From positions 1 to 64,000 of the forward strand of contig DXDA01000068.1 in assembly GCA_019115745.1 (NCBI GenBank): a stretch of DNA of 64,000 nt, read 5' to 3'. Shown here one piece after another: positions 57,931 through 64,000 of this stretch; the first letter of the stretch is position 1; each line of letters starts with the position of its first letter. The DNA is from Candidatus Alistipes intestinigallinarum. GTDB taxonomy: Bacteria; Bacteroidota; Bacteroidia; Bacteroidales; Rikenellaceae. The translations under genes were made by a program, and so were the position numbers. Under the pieces are notes generated by a model, which was not told the DNA's origin, did not search any database, and saw only the letters and a list, made by a program, of their open reading frames with translations.

Positions 57931-57980
57931 AGGATTTATGCCGGAAAAAGCTTAATTTCGGGGCAAATATAGTACGAATT

Positions 57981-60900
57981 ATGCAGGGTGAGTCCATTTG
58001 TCGCTGGATCTTGGCAAGTACGTTGTTGCTGGTTGTGCCGACGGAGCTCGAAGCCGGGAATCTGCGGATGATTTCCAGCCGCGATGGGATCAGCAACAAT
58101 TCCGTATTGTGTCTGGATCAGGATGCGGACGGTTATATTTGGTTGGGGACCTGCGAAGGTCTCAATTTCTGGGATGGACAGCACATGTTCTGCTACCCGC
58201 AGGAGGGGAGCGGGCTGCTTCCGCTGTCGGGCAACCTGATCGAGAAGATCCACCCGACGCTGGACCGTTACAGTTGGCTCCGGACGAACTACGGATTGGA
58301 CCTGATGTTCCGCGACAGGGTAGTGGAGCGCCACGGCGAGTTTCAGGGTATCTATTATCTGATCTCCCGCAACCGCGCGGAGACGATCGTGCTGACCCAG
58401 GGCGGGGGGTTTTACGGCTATTGCGAAGAGGATTCCGCGTTTCGACCGATTCCGGAGCCGTTCTCCTTCGACACCTACATCACCTCCTGGACGGGTGCGG
58501 GCGATTCGGTATACCTTTTCCGCACGGACGGAATCTATCGGACGGCTTTTTCGGCCCGTTATCCGGGCGAGCCGTGCCGGCTCGATTCGCTCGAATGCGT
58601 GCAGCCGCTTGAGTTGAGTTATGCCTTTGCCGACGGAGAGTCCGTTCTGCTGATCGACACCCGGGGGATTCTCTATACCTTCGATCCGGAGAGCGAGGTT
58701 TTGGAATACATCGAGGACATCCATGCGGAACTCGACCGCTACGGGAAGGTCTCGGCGGCAATCCGCTACGGCGACGATTTCCTGATCTCGTTTCTCTTCG
58801 ACGGGGTGACGAAGCTGCGGTTCACGCCGGAGAATGCCCGCAAGTACGAATCCGAGCGCCTCGACATCAACTGCGGGGTTTTCAGCCTGCTCCGGGATGC
58901 GAAGCAGGACATCGTCTGGATCGGCAGCGACGGACAGGGGCTCTTCATGTATGCCGACGACGAGGTTTCGTTCCATTCGTACACGTTCGACAAACTTCCC
59001 TACAACCTCTCCAAACCGGTCCGGAGCCTGCTGCTCGATTCGCGCGGGACGCTGTGGTTTGCGACGAAGGGCGAGGGCATCATCCAGATTCCGCACTTCT
59101 CCACCTCCCGCAAACCGACGGATTTCGAGCAGATCAACGGCCCCGACTCGGGGCTTTCGGACCACGCTGTTTTTGCTCTGGAGGAGAGCGAGCGGGGGCT
59201 TGTCTGGGTCGGTTCCGAGGGGTTCGGCATCAACTACCGGTCGTTGTCGGGCGGTGCGGTGCGGACCTTGGGTGGGAATCTCCCGCCGGACCTGCGTTAT
59301 ATCCACGCCATTCGGGAGAGCCACCGGGATACGCTTTGGGTTGCCACGGTGGGTTGCGGGGTTTTCCGGCTGCTGCTCGGCGACCGGGGTGCGACTCCCT
59401 ACGTCCGGGAGTGGAAGAAACTCGATTTCGGACGGGCGCTGGAGAACAAGGATTTCTTCTTCACGCTCTTCGAGGATGTGGACCATACGCTCTGGATCGG
59501 GAATCGGGGCGGAGGCCTGATCCACTACTTCCCGCAGCAGGACAGTTGTACGGTGACGACGTTTGCCGATTCGCGGGCGGAGATCGCCAACGACGTGTGG
59601 GCGATTCTCCGCGGGGCGGACGGACGGCTGTGGATCGGCACGAGCTGGGGGCTGCTGCAGCTCGGGGACGACGGCACGGTCTACGAGACGCCGATCCGCA
59701 ACATCGTGCACGGGATCCTCGAAGACAGCGACGGGAAGCTCTACCTGACGACGAACCGTGGATTGGTCCGCTACGATCCCGCAACCGCTTCGCAGGTGAA
59801 GTACGGCTACTCTTACGGGGTGAATACCATTGAATACAGTGACGGTGCGGCATTCGAGGACCCGGAGAGCAACACGCTGTTTTTCGGGGGTACGAACGGG
59901 TTCGTGGTGATGGAGCAGACCCGCTACCGGGCCGAGCCGTTCTATCCCGAGCTGTTGTTCCGCTACGTACGGATCAACGACCGGCTGATTCCGTTCGAGG
60001 ATGCGGTGAACGGGGAGGGAGAGTTGGTTGTCCGGCCGCACGAACGGCTTTACGGGGTGGGGGTAATCGCCCTGGACTACATCAACGGCAGCAACTACGT
60101 CTATCTGTACACCACCGAGGAGCTGGACGGCCGGTGGCTCGAATCGGCCTCGGAGATTCAGTTTGCGGAGCGCCATCCGGGGCGCTACCGGCTGCACGTG
60201 CGCTACCGGAACACCGTCACGGGGGATACAAGCCCGGTGCGGACGTTGACGGTCGTGATTCGGGCTCCGTGGTATGCGACCCTCTTTGCGAAGTGTCTTT
60301 ATGTGTTTTTTACCCTGCTGTTCATGGCCGGGGCGGGTTTTTACCTCTACCGGCGCCGGCAGCGGAAGCGGGCCGTAGTGCTGGAGCGGATCGAGGCCCG
60401 GCGCAAGGAGGAGATTCTCGATTCGAAGCTGCATCTGATGGAGAACCTGGCGCAGCAGATGGCCGCGCCGGTCTTCATGGTTTCGGTTCCCTGCCAGCAG
60501 GTGCTGGAATACGGACATGCGGACGACTACATCCGGCAGCGTTTGCGGAAGGTGCTGCAGCAGAGCGACAAACTGTCGAACATCATCCACATGCTGCACA
60601 ATTTCCGGGAGTCGAGCGAGTCGGGAAACCTCAGCGTGAAGATCTTCTCCGTGACGGAGTATGTGACGGAGATTGCGCGGAGTTATGTTTCTCTGGCCCA
60701 GGAGCGGGGGCTTGTGTTTGATCTCCGGGTTCCGGAGGAGCTTCTCTGGACGAGCGACCCGAAGCGGGTTTCGGAGGTGACGGACATGACCATGGCGAAT
60801 GCCTTCCTGCACGTGGCACGGAAGGGGCGGATCAGCCTTGATGTGGCGTCGGAGGGGGATCGGCTTGTCATCCGGCTGGAGGTCGAGGGGCATTGGATCG

Positions 60901-61994
60901 GCGAGGAGGAGTTCGGGCGGTTGACCGACCGCTACGACATGATGGAGTATTTCCAGCGTCGCAGCGAGGGCGGGGAGTCGTTTCAGGACGAGATGCGCCT
61001 GGTCGTCTGCTTCAATTACGTAACGAGTCTGGGCGGTGTGATGCGTTTTCGGGATTGGGGCGACCGGTTTGCCTTCGAGATCGAACTTCCGTCGCTCAGT
61101 GTCACCGATACGGGGTCGGAATCGGAGCCTTACGGAGAGTTTCCCGAGGAGTACCTGCTGAACAGCCACATCCTGATGGTCGAGAAGGAGCGGATCCGTC
61201 AGTTCGAAGCGGGGGGTGACCGTCCGACGATGTTCGTGATCGGTTCCGATGCGGGGATCATCAACTCCATTGCGGAGATGTTCTCCGAGGAGTACAACAT
61301 CCATGCGTTCCGCAAGCCGGATAAGTTTGTCGAGGAGATGCAGGCCGGGCATCCGGACATCATCCTTTGCGAGAACATCCCGATGAAGGAGGATCTGGAG
61401 TCGCTGATGGCATCGGTCAAGCGGGACCGGATGACGGTCAAGATCCCCATCATATTGATTACGAGTTTGCAGCAGGCGGATGCTCCGGTCGGGGAGTATG
61501 CCGACTCGGTGCTTTCGCTGCCGATCAACGTGAAGACGTTGAAGTTTACGGTCCGGCAGAGTCTCAACCGGATCAGTTCATTGCGGGAGTATTACAGTTC
61601 GTCGATCAGCGTCTATGAGTTCAGCGACGGGAAGATGCTGCACAGCGAGGACAAACAGTTTCTGGAGAAGATGTTCAAGATCATCCAGGAAAACCTTTCG
61701 GACAGCAGCATGACGACCGGGACGATCGCACGGCAAATGGGAATCAGCCTGCGGAATCTCTATCACCGGCTCGATGGGTTGGTGAATGTGACTCCGAGCA
61801 ACATCATCCGCGAGTACCGGTTGGCCTATGCGGAGCATCTGCTGACGAAGACCAAGCTGTCGGTCGACGAGATCATCTACAAGTCGGGCTTTACCAATCG
61901 GGGGACCTTCTTCAAGAACTTCTCGGCGAAATACGGCTGTACGCCGCGGAGTTACCGGAGCCGGAAGATCGGGGAGGTGCCGGAGCAGTCCTGA
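57981..61994 (+). CDS. Hybrid two-component-like regulator with degenerate kinase and receiver
   Basis: A 1,337-residue membrane regulator. A signal peptide precedes about 700 residues of periplasmic propeller repeats (WLGT, WIGS, LWFATKGEG, LWIGNRGGG) and a Y_Y_Y domain. One membrane helix lies at about 770-790. The dimerisation domain reads ENLAQQMAAP where kinases have NISHExRTP: Gln825 replaces the phospho-His. The ATP-binding boxes are lost (M936 at the first N-box Asn; no DxGxG; no GxGxG). The receiver has LCENIPM with Glu1131 for the phospho-Asp, IGSD for the acidic pair, and no KP lysine. The C-terminal AraC HTH is intact (TGTIARQMGISLRNLYHRL, VDEIIYKSGFTNRGTFFKNF). The frame is open from 57879, but 57981 starts the signal peptide. 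It probably regulates the divergent locus without phosphotransfer. Confidence 0.9.
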   Translation: MQGESICRWILASTLLLVVPTELEAGNLRMISSRDGISNNSVLCLDQDADGYIWLGTCEGLNFWDGQHMFCYPQEGSGLLPLSGNLIEKIHPTLDRYSWLRTNYGLDLMFRDRVVERHGEFQGIYYLISRNRAETIVLTQGGGFYGYCEEDSAFRPIPEPFSFDTYITSWTGAGDSVYLFRTDGIYRTAFSARYPGEPCRLDSLECVQPLELSYAFADGESVLLIDTRGILYTFDPESEVLEYIEDIHAELDRYGKVSAAIRYGDDFLISFLFDGVTKLRFTPENARKYESERLDINCGVFSLLRDAKQDIVWIGSDGQGLFMYADDEVSFHSYTFDKLPYNLSKPVRSLLLDSRGTLWFATKGEGIIQIPHFSTSRKPTDFEQINGPDSGLSDHAVFALEESERGLVWVGSEGFGINYRSLSGGAVRTLGGNLPPDLRYIHAIRESHRDTLWVATVGCGVFRLLLGDRGATPYVREWKKLDFGRALENKDFFFTLFEDVDHTLWIGNRGGGLIHYFPQQDSCTVTTFADSRAEIANDVWAILRGADGRLWIGTSWGLLQLGDDGTVYETPIRNIVHGILEDSDGKLYLTTNRGLVRYDPATASQVKYGYSYGVNTIEYSDGAAFEDPESNTLFFGGTNGFVVMEQTRYRAEPFYPELLFRYVRINDRLIPFEDAVNGEGELVVRPHERLYGVGVIALDYINGSNYVYLYTTEELDGRWLESASEIQFAERHPGRYRLHVRYRNTVTGDTSPVRTLTVVIRAPWYATLFAKCLYVFFTLLFMAGAGFYLYRRRQRKRAVVLERIEARRKEEILDSKLHLMENLAQQMAAPVFMVSVPCQQVLEYGHADDYIRQRLRKVLQQSDKLSNIIHMLHNFRESSESGNLSVKIFSVTEYVTEIARSYVSLAQERGLVFDLRVPEELLWTSDPKRVSEVTDMTMANAFLHVARKGRISLDVASEGDRLVIRLEVEGHWIGEEEFGRLTDRYDMMEYFQRRSEGGESFQDEMRLVVCFNYVTSLGGVMRFRDWGDRFAFEIELPSLSVTDTGSESEPYGEFPEEYLLNSHILMVEKERIRQFEAGGDRPTMFVIGSDAGIINSIAEMFSEEYNIHAFRKPDKFVEEMQAGHPDIILCENIPMKEDLESLMASVKRDRMTVKIPIILITSLQQADAPVGEYADSVLSLPINVKTLKFTVRQSLNRISSLREYYSSSISVYEFSDGKMLHSEDKQFLEKMFKIIQENLSDSSMTTGTIARQMGISLRNLYHRLDGLVNVTPSNIIREYRLAYAEHLLTKTKLSVDEIIYKSGFTNRGTFFKNFSAKYGCTPRSYRSRKIGEVPEQS

Positions 61995-62065
61995 TCGGGA
62001 GGCCGGGGCGGTTCCGGCCGCCCGGGCGAACTTTGTGCCTGATTTCCGGCAGGCCCGGCCATGAA

Positions 62066-62098
62066 AAAGAGGCTTCGGAGTATCCCCGAAGCCTCTTT
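62066..62098. terminator. Bidirectional terminator between the regulator and the receptor gene
   Basis: AAAGAGGCTTCGG (62066-62078) pairs perfectly with CCGAAGCCTCTTT (62086-62098) over a 7-nt loop, with A- and T-rich flanks on both sides. Confidence 0.85.
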
Positions 62099-62123
62099 CT
62101 TGTTGACGGGCGGCTCCCCGGTC

Positions 62124-64000
62124 TCAGAAGCGGACCTTGGCGCCGAGCGAGCAGCGGATGCCGTAGTATTCGGCCTGGCGGACGCGGTCCTTCGTGCCCT
62201 GGTAGTAACGCAGGGGCTGGTTCAGCAGGTTGCCCACCTCGGCGAAGATCGAAATGTGCTTCGTGGCGCGGACCGAGAGGTTGGCATCGAGGTAGTTGAC
62301 GCTGTCGTAGTAGCGGTCGGTGAAGGCCGTCATGCCCATCTCCTCGTTGTCGAGGAACGAGCTGGCGTAGTTGTACGAGAGGGTAGCGGTGAGGCGTTTG
62401 TTCTCGAAGTAGAGCGAGGCGTTGACCGTGTGCTCGGGGGTTCCGGGCAGTTGGATGTCATCGGCCTTGCGCCCGGCGAAGATCGGGTCGGTCAGACGGG
62501 TCACCTTCGAGTGGTTGTAGGTGTAGTTGGTGTAGATACCGAAGTTCTTCAGGGCCGGGGCGATGAATCCCAGGTCGCGCTGGAAGGCTACCTCGACGCC
62601 GAAGAGCCGGGCATCTCCCGCATTGACGGCCTTGTATAACTCCTTGAACTCCGTACCGCCGATCGTCTGGTCCTCGATCATGGCGTCGACGATGAAGTCG
62701 GAGATCTCCTTGTAGTAGACGCCGGCCGATACCAGACCGATCGACTTGAAGTAGTATTCGAACATCAGGTCGTAGTTGTTCGAGACGGTGTTGCGCAGGT
62801 CGGGGTTGCCCATCGTGTACTCTTCGTCGGCGAGGTTCACACGGTCGCCCGGCACCATCTGGCTGAATTTCGGACGGGCGAGCGTCGTGGTGAAGCTGGC
62901 GCGCAGCACCATGTTGTCCACGGGTTCGTATTTGACGAGGACCGAAGGCAGCCAGTTGTCAACATCCGTTTGCCGGGAGGTGGGCGTCGAGGTGATGTTC
63001 TCCTCTTCGGCATCCACGTGGAGGGCATTTCCGGTGTAGTCGTAGGCGGTGTGTTCGAGGCGGAGTCCGGCGATGAGCTTCAGACGGTTGCCGAACTGCT
63101 GGTCGTAACGCAGGTAGGCGGCGTGAATGGTCTCGTGTCCGGTGTAGTTCTCGGCCTCCTCCATCGGGTTGCGTGTGCGGTCGAACTGCGAGGCGTCCGC
63201 AAAGTCGAGGCGCGAGAGGTACTGCTTGCTGACGAAATCCCCGACGGTGTAGTCTCCGGCGTAGAAGTTTTTGCGTGTGGCGTCATAGGTGTTGCCGGCG
63301 CTCATGGCCTGGGCGATGAAGGAGGTTTCGTCGGCGGGCTCCACGTCGTAGAAGGTGATGAGTTTCGACTTGTCCTTGTCCTGGAATTTGTATCCGGCAC
63401 GGAGCGTTCCGGCGAAGGTTCCCGTGAAGAGGCGGGCGCGGAGGTCGATGTGGGCCTTGTATTCGGTCTCCTCGATCTCGCTGAACGATTCGGTCAGTTC
63501 GTCGAGCTTGATGAAGTTCGTGGTGTTGAGCGCCATGAGCGAGGCGTCGGTCGGCGTGAAGCGCGGCTCGCGTTCGTCGGAGAGGTCCATGTCGAAGCGG
63601 ATCGGATTGTCCTCGTCGCTCTCCAGCCCGATGTAACGCTCGTTGGGGCGGTCCTCCGAGGCGCGGGCGTAGTCGAAGCCCCATTCAACGCCGAGCCAGC
63701 CGAGGTTGTGTTCCCCCGAGAGTGCGATGTCGGCCGTCTGCTGGCGTTCGAGACGTGCGAACTTCGTATCGGGCGATCCGCCTTTGGTCTGGCGGCGCAG
63801 ATAGGCCGTGGCCGTACCGTCCGTTTCGGGAGTAATGTCCTTGTAGGTCAGGCGGTACCGGTTCTCCCAGTCGTTGCGGCGGTTGTACATGCCGCGGAGT
63901 TCGAGCTTGTGGTTTTCGTTGAATTTCCAGTCGAACGAGAGCGAATAGCTCTGGCGCTCGCGGTGTACGTAATATTGCCGCACCTCGAATTCGTCGACAT
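62124..64000 (-). CDS. TonB-dependent receptor, C-terminal part (cut by the window end)
   Basis: About 625 residues of an outer-membrane barrel, open to the right edge; the signal peptide, plug and TonB box lie outside. Alternating strands such as YSLSFDWKFNENHKLELRG, LKLIAGLRLEHTAYDYTG, MVLRASFTTTLARPKFSQM, the turn NPDLRNTVSNNYDLMFEYY and the last strand YGIRCSLGAKVRF are typical of the TonB-dependent receptor group with a large beta-barrel (TIGR01782-like). The GTG at 63983 is not a start. The ligand is unknown; it is not in the same direction as the regulator gene and is separated from it by a terminator. Confidence 0.88.
   Translation of the reverse strand, partial: VDEFEVRQYYVHRERQSYSLSFDWKFNENHKLELRGMYNRRNDWENRYRLTYKDITPETDGTATAYLRRQTKGGSPDTKFARLERQQTADIALSGEHNLGWLGVEWGFDYARASEDRPNERYIGLESDEDNPIRFDMDLSDEREPRFTPTDASLMALNTTNFIKLDELTESFSEIEETEYKAHIDLRARLFTGTFAGTLRAGYKFQDKDKSKLITFYDVEPADETSFIAQAMSAGNTYDATRKNFYAGDYTVGDFVSKQYLSRLDFADASQFDRTRNPMEEAENYTGHETIHAAYLRYDQQFGNRLKLIAGLRLEHTAYDYTGNALHVDAEEENITSTPTSRQTDVDNWLPSVLVKYEPVDNMVLRASFTTTLARPKFSQMVPGDRVNLADEEYTMGNPDLRNTVSNNYDLMFEYYFKSIGLVSAGVYYKEISDFIVDAMIEDQTIGGTEFKELYKAVNAGDARLFGVEVAFQRDLGFIAPALKNFGIYTNYTYNHSKVTRLTDPIFAGRKADDIQLPGTPEHTVNASLYFENKRLTATLSYNYASSFLDNEEMGMTAFTDRYYDSVNYLDANLSVRATKHISIFAEVGNLLNQPLRYYQGTKDRVRQAEYYGIRCSLGAKVRF

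Noticed and set aside
57936..61352. A 1,138-codon minus-strand frame under the regulator gene
   Set aside because: Mirror of the regulator coding region; no start context and no recognisable domain.

Overview
The window looks like chromosomal DNA of a GC-rich gut Bacteroidota, most likely Rikenellaceae/Alistipes-like. This is an inference from content: many promoters fit the Bacteroidota consensus TTTG-N19/20-TAnnTTTG, and the window holds SusC/SusD-type outer-membrane systems, a bat/MoxR cluster, a DUF3575/DUF5119 pair and many secreted glycosidases. No rRNA, tRNA, CRISPR array or insertion sequence was seen. One non-coding RNA gene, rnpB, is present on the minus strand near 19.0-19.4 kb.

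Layout: (1) 1-0.6 kb: the edge of a minus-strand gene that may be an integrase, then a gene-poor stretch with repeats. (2) 0.6-3.7 kb: a membrane-embedded AraC-type regulator followed by an OmpA/DUF3575 protein and a DUF5119 lipoprotein, with operator-like direct repeats at the promoter. (3) 3.8-14.6 kb: an AraC regulator divergent from a five-gene mannose operon: mannose-6-phosphate isomerase, ROK kinase, GH92, MFS transporter and a second GH92. (4) 14.6-19.4 kb: a TonB-dependent-type barrel, a radical-SAM sulfatase maturase and rnpB. (5) 19.5-27.5 kb: a minus-strand operon MoxR - DUF58 - DUF4381-like - TPR - VWA - VWA - SDR - ALDH. (6) 27.9-36.1 kb: UvrD/PcrA helicase, GT2 and endonuclease III; NrnA-type phosphoesterase; LysR regulator with a YeiH-type transporter; GNAT. 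(7) 36.3-39.7 kb: GH2 and an AmpG-like MFS. (8) 39.8-62 kb: a large polysaccharide utilisation locus read leftwards from SusC, with a divergent propeller-type regulator. (9) 62.1-64 kb: the C-terminal part of another TonB-dependent receptor, cut by the window end.

The mannose operon is self-contained. Two GH92 enzymes should release mannose, the MFS permease import it, the ROK kinase phosphorylate it and the isomerase convert it to fructose-6-P. The large locus encodes GH76 and GH125 (endo- and exo-acting on alpha-1,6-mannan), a GH43 fused to SusE-type domains, GH97 and a DUF4965 glutaminase-like protein. Each of the first three hydrolases is preceded by its own SusE-like lipoprotein. This suggests import of an alpha-mannan carrying furanose or alpha-hexose decoration, whose mannose could feed the first operon.

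Three features deserve most attention. The regulator next to susC has the layout of a hybrid two-component system but lacks the phospho-His, the ATP-binding boxes and the phospho-acceptor Asp (Glu instead). The susC reading frame is broken at a run of ten G, where nine would restore one 1,049-residue protein. The SusE-hydrolase pairing ends in a true SusE-GH43 fusion.
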